Program-made: the position numbers and the translations under genes
NCBI GenBank assembly: GCA_937859895.1
Contig: CALMAV010000047.1
Coordinates: 1 to 11,957 of the forward strand
Direction of reading: 5' to 3'
Length of the DNA stretch: 11,957 bases
Source of the DNA: an uncultured Bryobacterales bacterium
GTDB taxonomy: Bacteria > Acidobacteriota > Terriglobia > Bryobacterales > Bryobacteraceae
The notes under the pieces: model-generated
Seen by the model: only the letters and a program-made list of their open reading frames with translations
The model's database searches: none
Told to the model about the DNA's origin: nothing
In this document: positions 1-7,422 of the stretch, piece by piece
Layout: every line of letters begins with the position of its first letter
How positions within the stretch are numbered: the first letter of the stretch is position 1

Positions 1-327
1 TTTCTCGTAAGCCAGCGCAGTATTCAGAGCAATACGCCGGTCACCTGGAAGCAGTTGGTCAGCGGCCTTGTATTCAGCAAGCGCCTGGTCAAACAGATTT
101 AACTTGACGAGAACGACCCCAAGGTTCACGTGAGTGGCAACATCGTTGGGGACGACCTTCAGAAGCTCACGATAAGCATTCGCTGCCCCGCGGTAATCTC
201 CCGCCTGCTGCAGTGCAGTGGCACGTTGAGCCAACACGGCGGGATCGGTTTCGGCGTTACCCTGACCTGCATGCAGCCGTGCCGCAAAGAGAAACGCCAG
301 GGCCCACCTATTCAGGGTACGGCGCAT
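1..327 (-). CDS. Exported TPR protein, 5' part only (continues past the left edge)
   Basis: The reading frame opens at an ATG (325-327) and stays open for 109 codons to the window edge, so the C-terminus is not visible. Residues 1-22 look like a signal peptide: a basic start (MRRTLNRW), then a hydrophobic stretch (ALAFLFAARLHA). From about residue 29 there are tetratricopeptide repeats, with helical pairs of the type AxxLQQAGDYRGAANAYRELLKVVPND followed by a second unit ending in LLPGD. TPRs are protein-binding scaffolds, here presumably periplasmic. The start lies 20 bases inside the end of the upstream cytochrome gene in another frame, so translation is probably coupled. Cytochrome-TPR fusions are known in related phyla, but the signal peptide argues for a separate protein here rather than a frameshifted fusion. 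The missing C-terminal part could carry another domain. Confidence 0.82.
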   Translation of the reverse strand, partial: MRRTLNRWALAFLFAARLHAGQGNAETDPAVLAQRATALQQAGDYRGAANAYRELLKVVPNDVATHVNLGVVLVKLNLFDQALAEYKAADQLLPGDRRIALNTALAYEK

Positions 328-1327
328 TGGCCCTCACAATACGAATCTGGTGATCAGTGAAGCTGTGGTGAGCATCCGGAACTTCTACCTTTGGCATGTG
401 ACAACCGCTGCAACCGGTTGCGGCCACTTTGCAGGCATGCGCACTTGGCTTTCCCCCGGCATGACAGGCCTGGCATTGGCGATCGTAAGCAGCTGCATCG
501 TGGCTCAAAGGCTGGTGCGGATCATGGCAAGCGGTGCAGGCAATGCGACGGTCATCCACGTCATAGCATTTACTGTTCGTCAAACGATAAGGTTGGAACC
601 GCACATTCAGCACGCCCAGCCCAGGAGATGAGGCAATCTGGTCCCAAGTGCGGTGGCAACCGCCACAGAAATTCGACTGGCCCTCCGTACTGAGTGAATG
701 CAGAGAATTCAGATGAGCCTGGGCAGCATTGCCACTCTGCAGACCCGCCAAATGATTGCCTGTCTCCCCATGGCAGCGTTCGCATTGAACGCCCGGAGTC
801 ATATGCAGCAAATCAGGATTGCGGCCCTGAGCAGCATGGGTCGCATGACAGCTGAAGCATTGGACCTGGTCATCCTTTGACATGCGCAGGCCCGCGGCTT
901 CAGTAAGATCTTTCGGATTGCTGTTCCGCGCGCCCATTGTGAAATCAAGACCATCCAACGCCCGGTAAAAACTCACTCGGCTCTGGTAAAGCTGGCCGCC
1001 CCAGGAGTAGACATACGTCTGGCCAAGGGAACCTGCGCCAAATGACCAGAGCAGTGGCGTGCTGATGGTTTGCCCGCCGTCGGTAACCGTATAAATGCTC
1101 TCGTTGCCATGTCGTTCGATCCGGTAGCTAAAGGCACCGCTTTTAAAGGCAAGCGAGCGGTGGCTTTGAAGAAGTGCTCCGCTGCTGGCCGGTTCCAGAG
1201 CTTGTGCCATGGCGCTCGCAGGGTGAGGTTTAGCCTGAGCTGGGTGGCAGTTGGCACACTCACGCAGGGCTGGCCCAAATGCAGCAGCAGGGAGCGACGC
1301 TAATAGGGCAAAGACTACTGCTGTCAT
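308..1327 (-). CDS. Exported multiheme c-type cytochrome (seven CXXCH motifs)
   Basis: This 339-residue protein has seven c-type haem attachment motifs: CANCH (24-28), CFSCH (157-161), CERCH (182-186), CGGCH (221-225), CTACH (264-268), CQACH (285-289) and CSGCH (306-310). The first is far from the rest. The 130 residues between motifs 1 and 2 resemble the cytochrome c554-like proteins of Acidobacteria and Planctomycetes (YTVTDGGQTI, WSFGAG, GQTYV, SRVSFYRALDGLD). Residues 1-18 form a hydrophobic signal peptide without a clear basic start; no usable start codon is seen further upstream in frame. The product should be periplasmic, with haems added by a cytochrome c maturation system, and should carry electrons; the donor and acceptor are unknown. 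Its ATG overlaps the stop of the upstream TPR gene as ATGA, and its own 3' end overlaps the next TPR gene by 20 bases. Confidence 0.9.
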   Translation of the reverse strand: MTAVVFALLASLPAAAFGPALRECANCHPAQAKPHPASAMAQALEPASSGALLQSHRSLAFKSGAFSYRIERHGNESIYTVTDGGQTISTPLLWSFGAGSLGQTYVYSWGGQLYQSRVSFYRALDGLDFTMGARNSNPKDLTEAAGLRMSKDDQVQCFSCHATHAAQGRNPDLLHMTPGVQCERCHGETGNHLAGLQSGNAAQAHLNSLHSLSTEGQSNFCGGCHRTWDQIASSPGLGVLNVRFQPYRLTNSKCYDVDDRRIACTACHDPHQPLSHDAAAYDRQCQACHAGGKPSAHACKVAATGCSGCHMPKVEVPDAHHSFTDHQIRIVRANAPYPE

Positions 1328-2439
1328 TGCACTGGCTTTGCTGCGACCTCGTTGGTGGCCTGCCTTGCGGCATTCAACTTGGCAACTAGTGCGCGTTCAC
1401 GCTCTCCGTCGGCTTTACGCTTCTCCCGGAAGTATACGGTTGCGAGTGACACGTGCGCTTCTAGAAACTGCGGTGACTCAGCCAGTATCTCTTCCAGTTC
1501 CTGTTGAGCGTGCTGGAGGTTGCCATTCGCAAGTTCAATGGTCGCTATCTGGTAGCGAACGCCAAAGTCGCCTGGCCGAATTTGGAGAGCATGCTGCAGA
1601 TAAGCCAAAGCGCGTTCGTTTTCCTGGTCCTGCTTCAATAGGACGCCCATGCGCAGATTGGAATCAAAGTTATTCGGGTCCATCGAGAGTTCCTGCTCGA
1701 AGGCTCTGCGAGCTCCTGCCTGGTCGCCCGTCAACAGCAGAGCCTGCCCATAGTAGGAGTAGAGATCAGGCAGCTTGGGATTTAGTTCCACCGCTTTCTG
1801 CAGATCGGCCAAAGCCCCAGAGAAGTCACTGACCATGAACTTGGTCGTACCCATCAGGAGGCGAGCCTCGGCTGAGTCTCCGTTCTTCAAGATTCGGTCG
1901 ATCATCAGTTGACCTTGCGCGCTGTCGCCGTTGCGGATCAGGGCGGTACCGAGAAGATAGATGTATGCTCGATTGTCGGGGTCGGCACGCTGCAAGGGCG
2001 TAAGCAGTGCAACAACCTCCGCATTACGGCCCAGTCGCAAGTCACAATCGGCCAGCAATAGAGCTGCCTGCACGTTGCCCGGAGCTGCTGATCGAACCTG
2101 CTTTAGCTCACCAATAGCTGATGAAATGTCAGCGCTCTTGTAATACGCCAGTGCAAGATTGAGACGCACCTGAGGATCCGCCTTAAGTTTCAGCGCAGAC
2201 TGATACTGCCGAATCGCCTCCGCATAATTACCCTCGGCGGCCAGGGTAGCTCCTAAGTTCGAACGGAGTTCCGGAATGTTCGGATAACTCTTTACCAACT
2301 GCTGATAAAGACCTGCCGCCTCTTCGAGTCGTCCATTCTTTTGAGCTTCTATGGCCTGCTTGAAGATAGCTTGAGGATCAGAAGGCGCCTGTGCATAGAG
2401 GCATGCACAAGCGCACAGGATAACAAGACTGCGGTACAT
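1324..2439 (-). CDS. Exported TPR-repeat protein
   Basis: A protein of 371 residues made almost wholly of tetratricopeptide repeats, from about residue 23 to 340. Typical units are AIEAQKNGRLEEAAGLYQQL, NLGATLAAEGNYAEAIRQY and YYGQALLLTGDQAGARRAFE, each closing with a Pro- or Asp-rich turn (YPNIPE, DPNN, RPGD). The N-terminus is a short hydrophobic export signal. It may be cut by signal peptidase I after AQA (residue 18), or it may be a lipoprotein with one of the Cys residues at 9, 11 or 13 as the anchor; the lipobox is not standard. The C-terminal YFREKRKADGERERALVAKL is the ending often seen in acidobacterial TPR proteins. It follows the receptor gene by 29 bases and overlaps the cytochrome gene by 4 bases (ATGA). 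A scaffold role between receptor and cytochrome is inference. Confidence 0.88.
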   Translation of the reverse strand: MYRSLVILCACACLYAQAPSDPQAIFKQAIEAQKNGRLEEAAGLYQQLVKSYPNIPELRSNLGATLAAEGNYAEAIRQYQSALKLKADPQVRLNLALAYYKSADISSAIGELKQVRSAAPGNVQAALLLADCDLRLGRNAEVVALLTPLQRADPDNRAYIYLLGTALIRNGDSAQGQLMIDRILKNGDSAEARLLMGTTKFMVSDFSGALADLQKAVELNPKLPDLYSYYGQALLLTGDQAGARRAFEQELSMDPNNFDSNLRMGVLLKQDQENERALAYLQHALQIRPGDFGVRYQIATIELANGNLQHAQQELEEILAESPQFLEAHVSLATVYFREKRKADGERERALVAKLNAARQATNEVAAKPVQ

Positions 2440-2468
2440 CCGTTCCGAACGATTATATGAGACTTCCT

Positions 2469-5400
2469 CTAGAAGTAGAACTTCACAGCTAGAAGAATAA
2501 TCCTTTGTCCTTGTTTGAAATCGGTGTAGCCGAATCGGCTGTTAGTTTGACTGATGGCCCCACCCGGTGTTGCCTGAGTGAATTGCAGAGTCAGGTTGTT
2601 GCTATTCGGGTAAGAGTACAGCGGATGATTCAAGAAGTTGAACGCCTGAACCCGAAATTGAAGTTTACGAGTTTCTGAAAATTCAAAGTTCTTGAAGATA
2701 CCCAGATCAGAGTTAAAGTATGTCGGGCCGTAGAAAGCGGGCAGAATGGTTGGGCCATTTTGCCCAATGCTGGTTGGAACCGAGAAGCAATTTCCATTTA
2801 GGAACTGGTGCGGTGCCAAGTTCTTAGTGGGGTCACAAGTCAGTATCGGCTGCAGCTGGATTGCGTTGGTTCCGAGAACCGATTGATTGTTGATAGCAAT
2901 GCCCGTGCTTCCGTCTGAGTTGGTGACATTCTGAGTTCCAGGCAGAATTGCTCCGTTCAACTGCATGCCGAAATTGTAACCACTATTCGCACTTAAGTTG
3001 GCGCCGCTCTGAAGCTGTGTGACACCCGAAATCTGCCAGCCGTTTACTACCGCTTTTGCAATCGCATTGTCCCGCACCGGACTTGGAAGATTGTAGGAAT
3101 AAGCAGCATTGAAGAGCTGCTTGCGGTTACCAGGCTGAACCCCGTAGTTGTTTCTCAAGTTGAACGGATCAAGCGTGGCAGCAAGGGCTCCCAAAGTGTT
3201 GCCACTGCCAACAATGCCGAGTGCCTTGCCGTACGTGTAATTGAACTGGATGCTGGCATTACTGGCCTGATGGGCAAAGGTAATCTGCAGTGAGTTGTAG
3301 TTCGCGTAAAGATTATTCGTGGCTTGGTTCAGGTCGCCATAGCCACGAAAGGGCCGGAAATTATCAGCCGTTGCTGTGGCCGGATTAGTCGCAGCGAACA
3401 ATGCTCCCGGCTGCACCAGATTGAGGTTGCTGCCATAGCCGCCGGTGCTCTGCAGATTTGAGCTTTGGTTGCCTACATAAGCAACCTCAAGCAAACCACG
3501 CCAGGGTAATTTCTGTGACACCGTGAAGCTGTAACTGTCAGTGCGAGGCTGAGTATTATCCCTGCGATCAACCGCTGAAGGGGCAGACGGTTCAGCTTGT
3601 ACAGGGATGGTATTGAGTTGACTGGCCAGTAACTGCTTATTACCGATACTGTTTGGTGTCAGCGTAATGCCTTCGGAACCAGCTGATGTATCAAGCCCGC
3701 TTGTAAACTGCCCGGAGTGGTAGTAGAACCGGCCCCAACCTCCACGAAGAACGGTATTCCCTTTTCCAAAAACATCGTAAGCTAAACCAAATCGGGGCTG
3801 CCAAAAAAGAGCTCGAGTGGGAAATCCGCCCGTTGGCACAGATGCATCACGACCGTGCCATTGGAAACCACAAAAGGTTGGAGCTGCCGCACAGGCACCG
3901 TTATTAGCGCCGTTATACTGGGTCGGATCAAAAATGGAATAGCCATATCCTAGGCGGTCAACCCAGGGCGTGAAGTGTGTGAAGCGTAGACCTGCCTCAA
4001 CGGTCAACTTTGTATTTACTTTCCAGGAGTCCTGCGCAAAGCCTTCCCAGGTGTTGAAAGAGATATCGTTTAACCGGTTGAAGTTCTGCTCCTGATATTG
4101 GGACATATTGCCCGCAAGTTCATCTGCGTAGGCGTTTCCGTAGGTGAAGCTTGTGTTGGCTGATGGTACAAACTGCATGAATCCATTGGTAAAGTTGTTT
4201 GCCGGCTGGGCATTGCGAATCCACTCATAGAAGAAACCAGCTCTGACCGTGTTTGTACCCCACACTTTGGTGACGGTGTCGCTGACGCTTGGCATGTACT
4301 TGTTGGCATATAAGCCAGAGGATGGACCGCCGGCCTCGAACCCACCGGGGTTAAAGACTAAAGCTGCTTCGTTCGGGCCATAAGCTCCAAAGGCGGGTAT
4401 CTGCGCAACCTTGTTGTTGAACAGCGTTGGATCCTTGAAACCAACTACATTACGATCCACCTTCTTAGGATCAGCAAATACGTTTGGGAAGCCGACAAAA
4501 GTATAGGCGAATACCGTTTCATTGGTCATGGTCGGGCTGAACACATGGGTGATAGTGCCCGTTACCGAATCCGACTTGTTCTTGCCGATCACGGCCGACG
4601 GATACGGCACCTGATCTCCGTTGCGCCACCATAGGCCGACAGGAAATTGCTGCTGTTCGCGCTGCAGGTTATAACGAACAAACACTTTGGTGTTGTCGCT
4701 CACGCTGTAGTCGCCGCGAACTGTCCATTGATAGTTGTTCTGATTGAAAATTTCAGTTTGAACGTAGTTATAGCCACCTGTAACATTCGGATCAGCATTT
4801 GGTGCCGGATATAATTTCATCAACGCCTGCATGTTCGGGTCGATCAGATTAGCAGGCATGATTCCGCCCGCCCAAGGAGCAGTAATTGCTCCAGGAGCTT
4901 TACCCGAAGCGGTACGCGTTCCGAGTTTGGCCAACTCTGAAGGGGAAAAGTTGCCGTTGATCATGCCGGCAGTAGGCACGGTTGCGGTCAGCGCACCCGT
5001 ATCTAAAACCTGGTAGAAGTATTCGTAACCGGTAAAGAAGAACAGCTTATTGCGGCCGCGGTTGAAGTGCGTCCAGGGCAGAAGCACTGGACCGCCAAAA
5101 GTGCCGCCCGGATAGTAATATTTGTTCTGGGGCTGCTTCAGGCCAATTGAGTTCGCGTATGCGTCATTAGAGTTCAACACGTAGTTCCGGGCAGAGAAGA
5201 AGGCGCTTCCATGAAAGGTTGAGCCACCAGCACGTGTAACTGATGTAATCAGCATTGGACCTTTCTGGTTTTCAGCGCTGAAATTAGAAGCAAGAACACG
5301 AAACTCCTGCAAAAAATCCGAGTTGGGATTGACCGGCGTATCGCAGTTACATCCTGGGTCAGAGACATGGGCTCCGTCAGCAACAATGTCGAGTGTATTT

Positions 5401-6035
5401 CCGGGAAGTCCGTTGTAAGAAAAGTTATTGTTCAGTGGACTCTGGCTGCCGGAGTCGCCATTCGCGTTAATCCCAATCGTCTGGCCGCTGTAACTTGACT
5501 TGTTTGAGACGCCATTTTGAACTCCGAAGCCAGGCAGAATCTTAATGTACTCAGCCGCATTGCTACCAACCTGGACATAGTTCTGTAGCTGTTTGGCTGT
5601 AAGCACACTTGATTTCTCACCTGAGTCCACTGGCGCAATCAGGTCAGCGGTTCCACTTACTTCAACCGTCTGGTTGGTGCTGCCCACCTGCAGGGAGGTA
5701 TTCACATTGCGCTTCTCACCACCGCCTAGTGCAACACCATTGACTTTGGAGGATTCAAACCCCGGCGCCTGGAACACCACGTCGTAGCTGCCTGCTGCAA
5801 CTGAGGCGAACGTATAGTAGCCCTGGCCGTCTGTGGTGGTGGTTCGCTCCGTGCCTGATTCGGCATTTCTCAAGACCACTTTCACATTGGATACCGTGGC
5901 CCCGGAAGCATCGTTAACCAACCCGGTTAGGGTGGCGAAGATGGCCTGAGCCGAAACAGTAATGCCTGCAGCAACAACGCACAACAGGAAAAGTAGGGCG
6001 CGCAAGGTACGCGCCTGGTATGACGGCTTCAACAT
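2469..6035 (-). CDS. Large TonB-dependent-receptor-like outer-membrane protein (Oar type, CarboxypepD_reg N-domain)
   Basis: The 1188-residue product starts with a signal peptide ending at SAQA (residue 31). A carboxypeptidase-regulatory-like beta-sandwich follows at about 32-118 (TLTGLVNDASGATVSNVKV ... DGQGYYTFASVAAGSYDVVF ... APGFE). Then comes a plug-like region with the family segment ITSVTRAGGSTFHGSAFFSARN near 263-284, and a long beta-barrel rich in Asn, Tyr and aromatic-alternating strands. The last residues, VKFYF, end in Phe, as expected of a barrel folded by BAM. It belongs to the Oar/TonB-receptor-like proteins greatly expanded in Acidobacteria and thought to bind or import large organic substrates. 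I see no clear TonB box, so energy coupling is unproven and the substrate cannot be read from sequence. The start is supported by AGGGGA at 6041-6046, 5 bases before ATG. First gene of the left operon. Confidence 0.92.
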   Translation of the reverse strand: MLKPSYQARTLRALLFLLCVVAAGITVSAQAIFATLTGLVNDASGATVSNVKVVLRNAESGTERTTTTDGQGYYTFASVAAGSYDVVFQAPGFESSKVNGVALGGGEKRNVNTSLQVGSTNQTVEVSGTADLIAPVDSGEKSSVLTAKQLQNYVQVGSNAAEYIKILPGFGVQNGVSNKSSYSGQTIGINANGDSGSQSPLNNNFSYNGLPGNTLDIVADGAHVSDPGCNCDTPVNPNSDFLQEFRVLASNFSAENQKGPMLITSVTRAGGSTFHGSAFFSARNYVLNSNDAYANSIGLKQPQNKYYYPGGTFGGPVLLPWTHFNRGRNKLFFFTGYEYFYQVLDTGALTATVPTAGMINGNFSPSELAKLGTRTASGKAPGAITAPWAGGIMPANLIDPNMQALMKLYPAPNADPNVTGGYNYVQTEIFNQNNYQWTVRGDYSVSDNTKVFVRYNLQREQQQFPVGLWWRNGDQVPYPSAVIGKNKSDSVTGTITHVFSPTMTNETVFAYTFVGFPNVFADPKKVDRNVVGFKDPTLFNNKVAQIPAFGAYGPNEAALVFNPGGFEAGGPSSGLYANKYMPSVSDTVTKVWGTNTVRAGFFYEWIRNAQPANNFTNGFMQFVPSANTSFTYGNAYADELAGNMSQYQEQNFNRLNDISFNTWEGFAQDSWKVNTKLTVEAGLRFTHFTPWVDRLGYGYSIFDPTQYNGANNGACAAAPTFCGFQWHGRDASVPTGGFPTRALFWQPRFGLAYDVFGKGNTVLRGGWGRFYYHSGQFTSGLDTSAGSEGITLTPNSIGNKQLLASQLNTIPVQAEPSAPSAVDRRDNTQPRTDSYSFTVSQKLPWRGLLEVAYVGNQSSNLQSTGGYGSNLNLVQPGALFAATNPATATADNFRPFRGYGDLNQATNNLYANYNSLQITFAHQASNASIQFNYTYGKALGIVGSGNTLGALAATLDPFNLRNNYGVQPGNRKQLFNAAYSYNLPSPVRDNAIAKAVVNGWQISGVTQLQSGANLSANSGYNFGMQLNGAILPGTQNVTNSDGSTGIAINNQSVLGTNAIQLQPILTCDPTKNLAPHQFLNGNCFSVPTSIGQNGPTILPAFYGPTYFNSDLGIFKNFEFSETRKLQFRVQAFNFLNHPLYSYPNSNNLTLQFTQATPGGAISQTNSRFGYTDFKQGQRIILLAVKFYF

Positions 6036-6040
6036 GGAAC

Positions 6041-6046
6041 TCCCCT
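6041..6046 (-). promoter_or_regulatory. Ribosome binding site of the receptor gene
   Basis: On the minus strand the bases read AGGGGA, followed by a 5-base spacer and the ATG at 6033-6035. This is a good Shine-Dalgarno match and fixes the start of the large receptor. Confidence 0.7.
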
Positions 6047-6060
6047 ATCAGCCTTTCTGC

Positions 6061-6082
6061 CTCAGCGCCTTCGAGGGCTGAG
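6061..6082 (-). promoter_or_regulatory. Hairpin in the 5' leader of the receptor operon
   Basis: An inverted repeat with outer arms CTCAGC and GCTGAG encloses an inner CCT/AGG stem around a 3-base loop, with one unpaired base. It lies between the predicted promoter (6104-6133) and the ribosome binding site (6041-6046), so it would be in the mRNA leader, ending about 25 bases before the ATG. It may affect stability or access of the ribosome. There is no U-run after it, so it is not a standard terminator. No known riboswitch was recognised. Confidence 0.4.
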
Positions 6083-6103
6083 TAGTGAAAACCTAGTAGG
6101 AAT

Positions 6104-6133
6104 AATATACAGGAGCGTTGTTAAAGGTTTCAA
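6104..6133 (-). promoter_or_regulatory. Candidate sigma70-type promoter of the receptor-TPR-cytochrome-TPR operon
   Basis: Reading the minus strand, TTGAAA (6133 to 6128, five of six to TTGACA) is followed after 18 bases by TATATT (6109 to 6104, five of six to TATAAT). Transcription would start near 6097, giving a leader of about 60 bases that holds the hairpin and the ribosome binding site. This is the best-matching promoter seen in the window, but it is a pattern match only. Confidence 0.5.
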
Positions 6134-6306
6134 CCACTTAGTTAGTTCTGCGAGCAAAGAACTCGCCGAGGACTCAAGATCCCGACTTAATGTCTCGCCT
6201 AGGCCGTTAACGGTAGAGGGGGGAACCTACAAAGCAACGTAGACGGGGGCGTGAATCCCCCCTGGGTTCAACCTGGTCCTGGATGTTCAGAAGTTGATTC
6301 GACGGG
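6134..6306. other. Gene-free stretch with GC-rich hairpin between the SnoaL-like gene and the receptor operon
   Basis: No convincing coding frame is seen here. The main structure is a run of five G (6245-6249) facing six C (6257-6262), which can form a 5-bp all-GC hairpin about 45 bases past the stop of the SnoaL-like gene. It could slow or end transcription from that gene, but it lacks a U-run on either strand. A weaker hairpin (GCGAG and CTCGC separated by 7 bases, within 6147-6165) is also present. Nothing here folds as a tRNA. Confidence 0.35.
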
Positions 6307-6657
6307 CTAAAAGAAGCCGATCAGATAAGTTAGAAGTCCTTGCTCATTGAAACGACCGTAGGTGTGAGCGGTTGCGAACTCTGAGCCATCTTTCTTGTAC
6401 ATCGTCCACTCCGATAAGAACTGGCCGTGGTGAGCGAGAAGCTTGTTGCTCCTGAAGGACGCTCCCGGACTTTGTCTTTGGAACTGCTCGACGTGCTCAA
6501 GCAGACTAACGAAGCCCTGGCCGCCCCCCTTCGGGTTAGTGAATACGACGTCATCGGTCACGCTCTGCCTTAGCAAGCGCTCGCGCTTATCCGCCGCGAT
6601 ATCGCTAAAGGCGTCCAAATAAAAGTTATATGTCTGTTGAAGAATTTCGTTGTTCAT
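6307..6657 (-). CDS. SnoaL/NTF2-like small protein
   Basis: A 116-residue protein with the pattern of the NTF2-like/SnoaL superfamily: an N-terminal helix pair (LQQTYNFYLDAFSDIAADKRERLLRQ), a short DDVVFTNP segment, a GFVSLLEHVEQFQRQSPG helix, and closing beta strands ending in AHTYGRFNEQGLLTYLIGFF, the usual sheet and final FF of the fold. Members form small alpha+beta cone-shaped pockets and range from cyclases and isomerases to ligand-binding proteins with no known reaction, so no reaction is assigned. No signal peptide, so cytosolic. It begins 18 bases after the stop of the haloalkane-dehalogenase-like gene and is probably co-transcribed with it. A GGGA-containing stretch (AAGGGAAAAG) about 8-17 bases before the ATG may serve as ribosome binding site. 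Confidence 0.75.
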   Translation of the reverse strand: MNNEILQQTYNFYLDAFSDIAADKRERLLRQSVTDDVVFTNPKGGGQGFVSLLEHVEQFQRQSPGASFRSNKLLAHHGQFLSEWTMYKKDGSEFATAHTYGRFNEQGLLTYLIGFF

Positions 6658-6675
6658 ATGTGATCTTTTCCCTTA

Positions 6676-7422
6676 CTAAAGGTCACCGAAGGAGCGTAAT
6701 GCAGCCCGTGCAACGGGCTCGCCCCATTCTGGTACAAAATGGTCTGCTTCTGTGACAACCAGCGGTTCCGGACAACCTCGAATCTGGCTTCGCAGAGCGT
6801 GCATCGTTTCCGAGTCAGGCGCCTTTGCTCCCATCGCCATAAAGGACTGGCCTGACCACCCTTCTCTCCAGAACCTGAGAGCCGCCTCGGCTTCGGCGAC
6901 TCCTTCCATGCCGGGTTCAACCATGGCCAGGTCCGGGAACCTTCGAGCGCCGGCCTTAAAGCGCCCATCGGGAAAGGGAGCATCGTAGGCAGCCGTTTCT
7001 TGATCTGTGAGCTGTGGCGTTATGTGGCGAATTAGCTGTCCGACCGGCAAATCTGGCATCTTGCGGACCAGTGATCTCCACTCATAAAAATGTGGACCGA
7101 GTGGCTTGCCGACGGGAAGAACGGTGTTCATCACAAACAGTCTGACCAATCTGGAACGGAAGCCAGGATCGACCGGTAAAGTGAGTCCCAGCGTCCCTCC
7201 CCAATCTTGGACGACTAGGGTGATATTGCGAATAGCGATGTGCTCAACAAAACGTAGCAGAAACTCTCGATGGAAGTGGAAGGTATAGGTAGAGTCTTCA
7301 ACGGGCTTGTCGGAACGACCGAAACCGAAGAAGTCGGGTGCAATTACCCGCGCACCACTTTCCAGCATCACAGGAATCATCTTGCGAAGAGATAGCTCCA
7401 TGTCGGTTCGCCATGCAGACAT
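6676..7422 (-). CDS. C-terminal fragment of the broken haloalkane dehalogenase
   Basis: This 248-codon frame holds the remainder of the DhlA-like hydrolase. Its first 12 codons (MSAWRTDMELSL) are an out-of-frame reading of the HGEPTWSYLF coding stretch and not genuine protein. Family similarity starts at RKMIP. It contains the nucleophile Asp (residue 73, VVQDWGG), the cap domain with Trp115, and the His of ADHFVPEWGE (residue 228). It lacks the oxyanion-hole strand. There is no clear ribosome binding site at its own ATG, so separate expression is unlikely. The frame overlaps the N-terminal fragment by 46 bases. Confidence 0.6.
   Translation of the reverse strand: MSAWRTDMELSLRKMIPVMLESGARVIAPDFFGFGRSDKPVEDSTYTFHFHREFLLRFVEHIAIRNITLVVQDWGGTLGLTLPVDPGFRSRLVRLFVMNTVLPVGKPLGPHFYEWRSLVRKMPDLPVGQLIRHITPQLTDQETAAYDAPFPDGRFKAGARRFPDLAMVEPGMEGVAEAEAALRFWREGWSGQSFMAMGAKAPDSETMHALRSQIRGCPEPLVVTEADHFVPEWGEPVARAALRSFGDL

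Noticed and set aside
1251..1832. 193-codon plus-strand open frame.
   Set aside because: It lies opposite the cytochrome and TPR genes, and its composition (Arg/Pro/Ser-rich) and lack of family features mark it as an antisense shadow.
6258..6282. GGGTTCAACC, resembling a tRNA T-loop.
   Set aside because: The T-stem does not pair properly and no D-arm, anticodon arm or acceptor stem can be placed around it.
6295..6305. GATTCGACGGG, identical to a stretch near the 5' end of many tmRNAs.
   Set aside because: The match is only about 11 bases, directly abuts the 3' end of the SnoaL-like gene, and there is no tag-peptide frame or tRNA-like 3' half nearby in the right order.
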